Assembly: GCA_001247695.2 (NCBI GenBank)
Contig: LGRX02025851.1
Location: 42,346 to 106,345, forward strand
From: Cymbomonas tetramitiformis
Lineage: Eukaryota > Chlorophyta > Pyramimonadophyceae > Pyramimonadales > Pyramimonadaceae
Direction: 5' to 3'
DNA: 64,000 bases
The notes beneath the pieces were generated by a model that did no database searches, was not told where the DNA came from, and saw nothing but the letters and a program-made list of their open reading frames with translations. Both the position numbers and the translations under genes were made by a program. Shown here one piece after another: positions 20,771 through 31,356 of the stretch (the first letter of the stretch is position 1; every line of letters starts with the position of its first letter).

Positions 20771-23700
20771 TACTGGAATATCCTAGTTCACTAGATATCA
20801 GAACTCCCGAACTGTGTGGATAAACTCATAAGATAAATAAACCCTAAGCTAGATATACCCGGAACGGTCTCGGACGGTTTCGGAGTCTAGCCTACCTGTG
20901 ACACAGCGTGTGTCACAGCACGAACCTATAGATCAGTCAGCAGTCCAGTGTTGGTCCTAGGAGTCTGTCATAGGGGCCTGACCGGGACTCCCAGTCAGGG
21001 CTGCCTATACAGATTTCAGCACACCACCCCAGCACTGTGGGTGGTGACTGTCTAGGAGAGTCAGATAATGTAAGATAAGTTAGGGCAGGAGCCAGGTTGA
21101 CAGACCTAACTGCTAATCCAACTGTGCAATTCTGAAACACAAATTGGAAACCCTCTAGCTAGCACAGGTGCAGAAACCTACGGGCATTGTGCACCCGCTA
21201 AACAACTGAAAGGCACCGAGCTAGCAAGCCAGAATGTAACTTGTAGATGTCAAAAGCAAAACATAAACCAGAAAAGTTGTTGAAGTCACCGGAGTTCCGC
21301 ACACCACCATGTCGGTGTGCATCCAGAGTGAACAAGAAGTCAATCGACAGCACCAAAGTAGCCAGCTGTGGTCTCAATCAAGTCGGACCCGAAGGGAGGG
21401 TTCCCGAAAGGACCTCTCTCATGTAGAGCCACACCGTAGAAGAAGGCCATGTCGAAGCTCAAATCTGCCTGAGCAAGATCCTGAAAGATGTCAGGGGGCT
21501 CAGGCGGCTCAAGCGGTGGCACATTGTCAGCCACAAAGAAACCCTGAGCCGGGATCACGGGTTCAACAAATTCATTCGTGGAGAAAATTGACGGAGTCTC
21601 CCAATCGAGATCACCACCAGGCGAGGGCAATCCCCAAGCCGACTGAGCATCGGGCACAGCTGCCACTCCCATGATCGAGATGCAAAGAACGAGGGAAAGG
21701 AGGAAAGGAATTCCCCACGGCCCAACCGTGGCAGGAAAGCCCCAGGGCGGCTTCCCACAACCGTAGGTCCTCTGCTCGCCCACGGGCGGCCCGGAAGCAT
21801 GATTGGCCGACGGAGGCGAACCCCGCGGCGTCAGCCGGAAGCTGCCGTCGGCAAAGTCCTCGTAGTCGTCGGTGTCGTAGCCGGTGAGGTCAACCGGCGC
21901 GATGGCGGCGTGGTTGACAGTCTGAACGAACCCAGGGAACTCACCGTCCGTCGTGGCAGTCACCCGCGCCGATTGAAGCGGCACGGGCTTCACATCCTCC
22001 TCCTGCGAGACAGGTATAGCAGGGGCCGGCACGGCGGATGCCGATGCCGCCGCACCACCTGCCGGACCCTGCTCCTCCGGCATGCCCCCCGCTGCCGCGG
22101 GGCCGCACACCAGAGCCGATGCATGCGGCTCGAGAACCGCCGGTGGTGGGAAGGATGCGTGGGTGTAGTGCACCTTGCAGTTTGCCGCGGCATGGACCTC
22201 CGCGGCGAGATCGTCCAGCCGCTGATGAATGTCGTCACCTGCGGGCTCGTCAGCAGGCTGCTGCGGCTCTACCGTGAAGCCGTAGGCGGACACGTCGATC
22301 CCGCCCACCGCACCCGCACAGAGTACCGCAGGCGGCCCGTACGTGGATGCCGCAGTGGCAAAGGCCTCGGCCCCATCATCCGCCGCCTGCTGGAACAGGG
22401 CACACATGGCCAATGCACGCACCCCCTCCGCGTCCTCCTCGTCGATGGGAATGCAGAATGCCGCGGCCGAGTGCGGGGGATGCTGACGCCCGCCCAACGG
22501 ACAGTCGCGGTAGAAATGGTACTGCTCACCTTTCCCCGCCTTCTTGCACTTCCCGCAAAAAGGCTTCGCCTTCTGATCGTCACGGTCAAAACCGACTGCA
22601 GGCAGCGGGTGCGTGCCGACACGGAATCCCCGCTGCGTACCGCGCTGCTGCTGTTGCCGCTGCTGCCGCTGCGGCTGCTGCCGTTGCTGCTGCGCCGGCA
22701 GCGCGTCCGCCCCGCGCTGTTGTCGCAGCAACTCCTGAAGCTCGTTGATCTTGTTGAGGAGAGCGCCGTACTCCGTGCTGGAGAGCTGCGCAGAGACGCC
22801 GCTCTTGCCCGAAACCGCCTTCCCCGTCCCCGTCTGCGCCCAAGCCTGATAGATCTCTACCACAAGGGAGCGGAGAGATGCCAAGGAGACATGCGCGAGG
22901 TCGGCCGCGAGAGGATACCGCACCTTGACCGCGGTGTAAAACACCGGGTCCAGCCGGTTGTACAGGGAGAGCTTCCTGGTCTCCTCGGTGGGCGTCCAGT
23001 CCGTAGCTTTGTTATCCCGCACCAGACGCTGTTCCCGAGCCAAGATGGGCTGCGGGTCAGTGTCTGCGGGATAACGTAACGCGGCGTGCTCCTCCTGGTG
23101 CGACTCACGTAGCGCCACTGGTACGCAGCCCTTGATGATGTCCACAAGAGCTCGCCTTCCATCACGGTCAGACGAGGCGTCGGTGCCAGTCAGCCAGACG
23201 TAGGCGTTGCTGTGTTTCTCGACAACCAGAGCCAGAACGTCGTAGAGCAAGCCGTTGACCTTGGTCACCACACGAGCCAGAGGGTCGTCGAGGTCAAAGG
23301 ATGCCAGCTCCAGCCCAGCCGAATGAAACTCCGTACGCAGCTGCACCACCAGCTCGGAGAGGAGGCCAGCGTCGTCCGTACCGCGGAAGTGGTGCTTCTT
23401 GTCCCCAAGGACATCCTCGCGGACACCCTTGGCCCATTGGCGGTGTAGACGCGTTTTGTAGACGTCGTCAACCAGCTTGCTCTGCTCCTGCAAGTACTTC
23501 CTGGTCGCCACGTCTGCATCTTCGTTGGAATTCGGAGCGGGGGTCGGAACAGTTGGCGTACGCACCGTCGGACTGTTCCGAACCCCGTCTAATAGCCTCA
23601 GTGAGGCGTCGATGTCACTGTCCCTGTCCAGGGACTTCTTCGCTCGGGTTAACATACCCATACTCTGAAAAGCCAGAGGGGAGGTGGTACGCAGTCGTGC

Positions 23701-24314
23701 GGTTGGGTGTGGTAGCGGAAAAATGGTAATGGTCAGCAGCGGAGAGAAGCTGAGAGAGCGGAGCGGCGAGGGGCACTCGAAGATGTCGTCGAAGTCGAAG
23801 GTGTCGCGAACACCAGCCCAGAAAACAGTAACCAGCAGGGCCAGTGCTGGTGCAAAACTGGATCCGAACTTTGCTAAGACTAGTCCGTAACGAGGCGCGG
23901 TCCCCATGGCCGCCACTCACAGTTGCTCACCGCAAACAATTCATACCATAATTCCTAGTCGCACCCAAACGCGCATGTGCGCACCACCTCTCCAAGCGGC
24001 CGTTTAGCCAATCATGGCCAAATCGGCAAGTGGAATAAAAGCGTGGATGGGGCCACGACCTACTGGAATATCCTAGTTCACTAGATATCAGATACTCCCG
24101 AACTGTGTGGATAAACTCTCATAAGATAAATAAACCCTAAGCTAGATATACCCGGAACGGTCTCGGACGGTTTCGGAGTCTAGCCTACCTGTGACACAGC
24201 GTGTGTCACAGCACGAACCTATAGATCAGTCAGCAGTCCAGTGTTGGTCCTAGGCGTCTGTCATAGGGGCCTGACCGGGACTCCCAGTCAGGGCTGCCTA
24301 TACAGATTTCAGCA
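20771..24314 (-). mobile_element. Gag-only LTR element (TR-GAG type)
   Basis: LTRs of 251 and 254 bp lie at 20771-21021 and 24061-24314 (minus-strand ends TGCTGAAATC...CCAGTA), flanked by GTACC on both sides (20766-20770 and 24315-24319). The only gene, on the minus strand, encodes an 858-residue Gag-like protein. The 3.5-kb layout of two short LTRs plus gag without pol matches the non-autonomous TR-GAG class known from plants. It is GC-rich (coding) within AT-rich family A interior, so it is a later arrival. The two LTRs are very similar, again suggesting youth. Confidence 0.8.
21340..23916 (-). CDS. Gag-like protein of the TR-GAG element
   Basis: 858 residues, complete. The N-terminus has a hydrophobic stretch (about residues 12-35), possibly upstream of the true start; a second Met at MGMLTRAKKSLDRDSD (about 23660) begins the likely Gag. 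The central helical part (LSLYNRLDPVFYTAVKVRYP, LAHVSLASLRSLVVEIYQAW) fits a capsid region. A Gln-rich tract (QQQRQQPQRQQRQQQQ) precedes a zinc-knuckle-like C-x2-C-x9-H-x4-C in CGKCKKAGKGEQYHFYRDC. The acidic, Pro-rich C-terminal half includes a hydrophobic segment (FLLSLVLCISIMGVAAV). No protease or RT follows. The knuckle has a longer C-to-H spacing than the usual CCHC (x4), so it is either a variant or a different metal site. Confidence 0.65.
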   Translation of the reverse strand: MAAMGTAPRYGLVLAKFGSSFAPALALLVTVFWAGVRDTFDFDDIFECPSPLRSLSFSPLLTITIFPLPHPTARLRTTSPLAFQSMGMLTRAKKSLDRDSDIDASLRLLDGVRNSPTVRTPTVPTPAPNSNEDADVATRKYLQEQSKLVDDVYKTRLHRQWAKGVREDVLGDKKHHFRGTDDAGLLSELVVQLRTEFHSAGLELASFDLDDPLARVVTKVNGLLYDVLALVVEKHSNAYVWLTGTDASSDRDGRRALVDIIKGCVPVALRESHQEEHAALRYPADTDPQPILAREQRLVRDNKATDWTPTEETRKLSLYNRLDPVFYTAVKVRYPLAADLAHVSLASLRSLVVEIYQAWAQTGTGKAVSGKSGVSAQLSSTEYGALLNKINELQELLRQQRGADALPAQQQRQQPQRQQRQQQQRGTQRGFRVGTHPLPAVGFDRDDQKAKPFCGKCKKAGKGEQYHFYRDCPLGGRQHPPHSAAAFCIPIDEEDAEGVRALAMCALFQQAADDGAEAFATAASTYGPPAVLCAGAVGGIDVSAYGFTVEPQQPADEPAGDDIHQRLDDLAAEVHAAANCKVHYTHASFPPPAVLEPHASALVCGPAAAGGMPEEQGPAGGAAASASAVPAPAIPVSQEEDVKPVPLQSARVTATTDGEFPGFVQTVNHAAIAPVDLTGYDTDDYEDFADGSFRLTPRGSPPSANHASGPPVGEQRTYGCGKPPWGFPATVGPWGIPFLLSLVLCISIMGVAAVPDAQSAWGLPSPGGDLDWETPSIFSTNEFVEPVIPAQGFFVADNVPPLEPPEPPDIFQDLAQADLSFDMAFFYGVALHERGPFGNPPFGSDLIETTAGYFGAVD

Positions 24315-24319
24315 GTACC

Positions 24320-27300
24320 TCCTAAAAAACACTTTACGTTTATGTAAGTATTAAATGCAGTTTTGCTTAAAAATCTTTGCAAAAACGTTATACTGCTTAT
24401 TTTTTACCTGTATTAGGGTTACTGATATCAAGTAACACCCTAAACACTGTATTGAGTAACAGGGTCACTGTAACTGTATATGCTCTAAAATGCCAGTTTT
24501 ATTTCGTAAAACTTCGTTTTTTTGGCATTATTATATCATGCTACATCATCATAGACATGATAATACTATGGGCAACAACCCTAAAACTGTAGGGCAACAA
24601 CCCAAAAACTGCAGGGCTACAACCCAAGGACTGTAGGGCTGCAACCCTAAAACTGTATGAGCTGCTTTCTATAAGGACTGCAAGCTATAAGCTATAAGCT
24701 ATAAAGTATATAAACAACTGACTGCCTATGTATTCACACTTCCTCAAGGGGGGAAGAAGGTGGATAGGATTCACACATATCCATTTCATATTCCGATCTG
24801 GTGATTTCTGATGGATTACTTTTGATAAAATCACTGCATACACAAATAACGTTGAAATCTGTACAACGTTGAATCCACCATCACTAATAAAGTGTAAACT
24901 CGGATGGGAAACTATATTCCAATGACTATAAGTTGACTCTTGCTCAGCATTTACATTCTTGAGTAAGTTTGGAATGCTGAACTATATACATAACATATAA
25001 CCTGATACCATGCTTAATTGCATTTCCTGGATCAGAAGATGATAGTTATATAATGTATATATATATATCCCACCTGATGCACTTTGGCACTATAGCCGTA
25101 TATAAGAGTGGGAAGGACAAGTGCATCGCTGTAAGACTGGTTGATATAGTCCCAGTGTTGAAGGCAGAATTTGGCACCCGAATAACAGCTGATAACTGTT
25201 GGTGACCACCATGCAAAACCTTCCAAGCGTAACTCTTTTGTCCTGAGATGCAAGTGAATTGTTCATAAATGTTGACATCACATAAAAGCATTCTGATAAA
25301 AACCCTATATATCCATGTGAGTTGTCATTGCTACAAATGACATGGGTTTTGAATCGTCGAATGAGTATAACTCCAATGAATTCATTAGTACAGAATAGCT
25401 GTAGAGATTATTACTCCGGCTGGATTGCAATCATTCACAATCCCTGTACATTCCGGTGACAAAATATTGCACTGGACTGATCACCACATTGGTATAATCT
25501 GTGATATATAAGTCACCAGAGAAAGCATTGCAATCAGCACAATGCTGTCTAGACTCACAAAGATGAGTAACAGATATTCTCAGATGTAATAAATGGAGGC
25601 ACAATGTGAACTACGCTAAAATCGCGTATGCTCGGGCACTGTATTGTGACCTGCGCTAAGATCGTGTATGCATGGACACAACATGACTCGTGCCAATGAC
25701 GTGGACATATATTTTTGCCACGACATCACATCTGAAATCAATAAATCACTCAGAGTAAAGGTGTTGACATCAGTATAGCACCATTATACATATAGTCATG
25801 AGGATTTTAAAGAAGACATAGTCTCTCCGATATTGACAAACATGGTACATATATATATATATCCATGCTCTCTGATCATATATTGATATCCCACAGCATA
25901 CGATGATGGTAATAGCAAGCCACTTCGCCGCTGGAGGGTAGTGTTGTATATATACAGCACATGCTTGGGCACTATATGACCCACGCTGATGACGTGGATT
26001 CAGGCTGCATCCCAATAACTGCAATGCACCTTCGGTGCAATGGGCTGCAACCCGAGAACTGCTATCCAGCTTCATAGAAAGCTTCCACGTCATCACATAG
26101 AGGTCGGACCTCTGTTGTATTTGAACGGCGCTTGACAACCGCCTAGCAATACACTTCCTTGAGGGGGGAAGATGATAAGCTAGAAATACAACTAAAAACC
26201 AAATAAATAATAAATAATAAATAATAAAGACAAATAATAAAACAAGTAAGTTGCATCATTGTTTTTGTTGTGGTAAGCCTGACTATATACAGTCAAACCA
26301 TGCAAAACTCCATGAAAGTTGACACATACATCAGCCATGACATTCATATGAGCTTGATTTTGAAGACCTAGACATTGTATACATCTGGTCTAGCATGTAT
26401 CCAGACTAGAATTGTATACTGACACGGTGCAAGCACTATAGCCTCTGCCACCGATGATCATTGAAAAAGGGCAACCATTCTTGATATTTCATACATATCA
26501 TCTGATTGTATCATTAAAAATGTCAAGAGTACTCAATGCAATATGCAGGCTACAGCCTGAGTACAACACCTAAAAAGGTCAAAGCCACTGAGCTGCCCAA
26601 TGCAGCATAAATGCTAGCTACCTTGAAGGCTATACAATAAGCCTATTGCCCTTATGTCTTGATATGTATCCGTGTATTGGCATCTCTTTGAGGTAATTAT
26701 GCCTACTGAATGAGCCATACCAACCATCTTGTCTTCATTGATCATTACATATCTGATCATATCGCCATTGAGCAAAGCCTATTCTGTGAGATTATATATC
26801 ACGAGACATTTCATTAGTGCACATTAAACAATTGAAGTGCAACAAAGATCATCAGCTCTGCATCATACCAAAAGGTTGAGTTGTTGTCAATTGAATTTTT
26901 TAGACACCATTTCTCAGAGGTCTATTCATCATAAAAGACAGAGTCTGTGCAATCATGGCTATTCAGCCTCCGACATAGCTGCATAGCTATTTAGCTTATG
27001 ACCCAACCGTTGTTAAGCAGCCTCCACGCTATATGGCTGAAAAATGGCAAGCAATCTCTTCGGTCATTCTTGGGCATAGAGCAATCAAGCACAGCCAATC
27101 CAGGATATTTATCCCAAAATTCTCTTCGAATTATTCATATCTTCTATGTGTCATATGAAACAACCAATATACCACCCTATGATGAAAGTCATCTCCTTCA
27201 GTGGTGATTTTGCATAGTGACTTTCTTGCTGTTTATTTTCTTCTCATGCTGCAGGTCTGCTGCATCCCTGTGTGATTCGTCCTCGATGAAAGAACAAGAC

Positions 27301-30300
27301 ATGTTGAAGTCAGTTTTGCTTTGGATGAAGAAAGCTCAGAAGATGAAGTTACCAGCAAGTTTCGTAGCTGGTACAACGTTCCGGATGTAGCAGTAGCAAA
27401 GAGGCGCTTGCAGAATAAGAAAAACGCTGAGCGTGATGCCAAAAGACATAAGAAACAATGTCCTCAGTGGATGTTGGATAGTCAATGGTAGCTCTAGCTA
27501 GAAAAGTACATTAGATTCAGATTCTGAACATTCAAATGGACTTGAATGCACTCGGGTTTGTACTGAGTTGCAATTGTCCAAAGTTTTCACTCTAACATCA
27601 TTGCTTATTGTGGAATAGCATACAATGGTATAAACCATCCACATATAGATTGACACCATATTTGTAATTTCATAACATTTTGGCACATAAGACAAGCATG
27701 CTTCATTAAGAAATGAAAACTCTTTGAAAGTTCATTCTGGAATGTTTAGAAATTTGTTGCCTCATCCATTAGGCCACGAAGTCTTGGAAAACCCGCAATC
27801 TGCATACGGTCTCCAAGCGCAGTTCATCCTCATTCTGGAAAATGACAGAAATTTTATAGTCATAAAACAAGTCACAATTCTATCGGATTGAAATGACACA
27901 TTCATCATTCATACTTCTTTATCATAACAAGTCTCTGAATAGTGTTTGCCCAAAAATAACATGGGCACCATTGAGATAAGTGATCATGTGCTGAAAAATA
28001 TACACATATCACTAGGCAATGCCATGTTCTATTCATAATAAAATGACATGTCAGCCATCCATCAACTACGAAAATACAACTCGTAGTAAGTTGTTGTCAT
28101 TACGGACACTTCTTGATTGACTCTCCATTAGCTTCGATACCAAAGTTAACTTCGGTAACCCTCCATCACTGATTTCTTTGTTCATCATGACAATTATTTT
28201 CCAGAACATTGTCTAAGTTGGGCACACTATAGTGACCCTGAATTGACAAATGTATGTAAGCTGCAATCCAACAACTGCATTTGACATCATCTGGCATTTG
28301 CCACATTCAAAAACGTCAGGCATATTGCCAATATGACGTAGAGAGAATCAATGTTCAGATTGACATTGTTACCTCTAAAGCATTCGATGAATAATCTCAG
28401 TCTGATTCTCTATCAAATCATTTTTCACATAACATAATGATTGAATAACATCCTCCATCACCATCTGATTGGTTTGATACATCTCTTTTTGCGAGGGGGA
28501 GGAAGAGTATAGATTCATTCATTTTCATACAGCTGCCACACCTTACATCATTGTGATTTTGCTTGGAAAATTAAAAATCTTATCAAAAGTTCCAGCATCT
28601 GTGTATAGCAGCCATAAAGTTGATGACACGGTACATCATGCCGATTGAAACATCAAATGAAGTCTTATTTGACTTATTGACACATAAAGTTCATTATGAA
28701 GAAATCATAGATGCATATTTCTCCGGCTCTATCATATTATATGAAGGGCACTGATACTGGAAAACGATGGTTTTTCAAAGGTGAATAAGCTATATTGTAA
28801 GCTTACGACCATCACTTTGACGTCAACAGCCTGAGATGCTGATTGTCGAAATTCAAGAGTTGAAGGATTCGATGAATCAACCTTGATACATGTGTTTTGA
28901 TTGATGAATTGTTGATCCATGGTTTCTCCCCAAATCTAGAGAAGCTGGCACACAAGTTGTTGCCAATGTCTTGAGGAAAGCATCTGAGCAAAGGATTGCC
29001 AGTTGTGCCATCAGGCATCGAATTCCATAAACAGCAAAGCCGAGTGAGTAAATCCGCCACTCTAGCTAAATTGCCCGTCATTCCTTCCAGGCGGTTCATG
29101 ACAAGAGACAATTCATCAAAGTCATACACCAATGCATAAGTCACATGCATGGTTGCACAGTTTGTATCCGAATGCCATTCCATCAAGGTTAAGCATCTTG
29201 ACAGTAACACTGGCCAACCAAAAGCCTTCCTGTCTTTGGATATCTTGAGCACTCTCATTTCCAGCTCTTTGGACTAGGAAGCATCATGACTGTGCCTCGC
29301 CAGAACGCTAATCCTCAAAGCCGCACACTTGAGGCGAGCCTTATGAGACAGTGACCTTTGGCTTGGGGGGCGTCAACCCCTTATCAAATCCTGAACACTT
29401 GTTAACACCTGGATAAATTTATCATGATGCAACTTAAGTGGGATTATAAGTTCCACATAATCATATTGTCTACGTATGCTAAAGACATAACTGCCGCATA
29501 TGATCACAATAGGTCGCAGCTTCTATAACATTGTGGCTTCTGAGTCAAAAGCTGATAGCCAATGACTTTTGCCAATAATTGCCAACCTAATAATAATCAA
29601 GCCGTGGAAATATGTACCCAAGAGGTTTTCATCCATCGGTTGTATAAATATATCAGGGCTGCATCCCAAGAACTGCAGGGCTGCATCCCAAGAACTGCGA
29701 TGCGCCTTCGGTGCAATGGGTTGCAACCCAAGAACTGCAGGGATATATCCCTAACATTTTTTACCCTGCATCAAATTGATATGACAGGAGCAGGAATTGA
29801 TCCTTCCTTGCTAAGGTGTAGTGAGCCTTGTGTAAATCATACCCTTGCACAGATACGCACATATGCGAGATATCATATCTGTGGATAAATAAAAACTGCT
29901 AAATGCTACCTTTGCCAAAACCGTGGTTTGTCATCGGATTATTGGCCAGTCATCCGAAGCTACCGGAGATAATGACTGAGGTAGAAGGAGTTGTGATCCT
30001 AAGTTGTGCTTGACAAACATGACTAAATAAATTTCACATTAGTACGTGGCGAATTCATTCTCACTCATCGCGATAGATGTTCGTCAAAGCGTGCGTACTG
30101 GACAAAAATATTGAGGAGTTAAGCAGACCGGTTAAGGATTATAAGTCCAATTCCGTTAAGCAGGGCCGCTCCGTTTGCATTAAAACAAGCCCCTTTGTTC
30201 GTTTATTATCGAAATCGGGCTCCCCATCACCGCCTAGGATCCTCCAAAGTAGTTTAAGGAGGGGAGGAAGAGTTGGGTGCACTATATTAGGCCGAGAATC

Positions 30301-30732
30301 GTTCGAATATAATTCGTTATAATCGTGGGATCATCGATCGCGCAAAGGCGACGACGGCTCGCGCAAATAATCCGTAACGTAGACTTCGGATGCTTTGAAT
30401 CGTCTAGCACATACATGATAACGTGTGGATCAATCAGTAATCCAGCGTAGGATTGTATCGCGAAAACGCTCTTCATTGAACCTTGGAACGTCACTCAACG
30501 ATACGATTTCCGGAAAGGCGGGCTGCATCCTAAGGACTGTATGGCTAAATGCCTAAGGTGAGGGACTAAAAGTGGACTCAGTTTCCCCCAATAACCTAAA
30601 AACACCATGAGGGACGCCTCAAATCGGTGTAAGAAGACTGGTACCAGCAAGAAGCGACAACAACAAAGACATCAAAGACATATACAAAGGTATGCCCGTT
30701 GTGAGGTCACAACTCTCTTAAGAGGGGAGATC
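24320..30732 (+). other. Right interior of the family A element; no clear genes
   Basis: 6.4 kb of AT-rich sequence. It contains a recurring motif close to GGGCTGCAACCCAAGAACTGCA at 24570-24660 (four tandem variants), about 26005-26065, about 28258, 29655-29760 and about 30520. A possible 3' splice site near 27255 is followed by a frame to TAG 27489-27491 with acidic-then-basic sequence (ESSEDEVTSKFRSW ... KRRLQNKKNAERDAKRHKK) but also one in-frame TGA. A 148-codon frame lies on minus at 28812-29258. None can be assigned a function. Confidence 0.4.
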
Positions 30733-31356
30733 TGTCAGGGTTATGACCGATGACATATGTGTCATACATGTCATACCTGTCATACCTGTCATCCATGTCA
30801 TGTCATGTCATGTCATATATTATTATGACAGTCGGTCATGTCATATATTATTATGACAGTCGACAGTATGGTCGATCATGACTGTACAGGTCGAGTCGCG
30901 TCATACATTTATGACAGTCGTCAGTACGGTCGACGATGACTGTACATGTCGCCAGATGATTATGTGATATCATCAGGCATCCCTGTCATCGAGAGTTCGT
31001 ATGATTGAACTCGAAGATGGCAAAGTAAAGATACATCTTGGAAACAAACCAAGAACCATCTTTAGCTTTCAGCATGCGCAGAACTCGCATGTGCAGCATG
31101 AACGAACGAACTAGTCGTTACTACCATGCTGGTCGTTCAACCTACGTCTCGGGTTCACAACCCAATGGCGGTACCATCTAAGATGATGGGTGACGTAGGT
31201 ATAAAAGTGAGGAAGCGTTGTGCTTCAGCAGATCTTCTACGGAGACTGCACTCACAAAATTCCGCTTATACGTACACTTGCATTGCTGTTCAACTTTGCA
31301 GTGTTACTTTTGTATATTGATAATATATCGCGGCGCTTGTATGTTTAGCCGTAACA
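30733..31356 (+). repeat. Family A 3' LTR
   Basis: 624 bp, TGTCAGGG...GTAACA, nearly identical to 17492-18121 but missing a few GTCATACC units. TATA box GTATAAAAG at about 31198. It is preceded by the purine tract at 30718-30730 and followed by TTACG (31357-31361). Confidence 0.85.

Larger units (their letters stand above)
17492..31356 (+). mobile_element. Family A LTR element, 13.9 kb, no recognisable pol
   Basis: LTRs at 17492-18121 and 30733-31356 (TGTCAGGG...GTAACA) are flanked by TTACG at 17487-17491 and 31357-31361. A possible primer site follows the 5' LTR (TGGTATTC at 18123), and a purine tract AAGAGGGGAGA precedes the 3' LTR. The interior has no gag, RT, RNase H or integrase that I can recognise apart from the separately nested element at 20771-24314. 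It therefore resembles a large non-autonomous LTR derivative mobilised in trans. Insertion was at the stop codon of the DUF7869-like gene: the duplicated TTACG contains the complement of TAA, so that gene's frame was kept. Confidence 0.8.
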
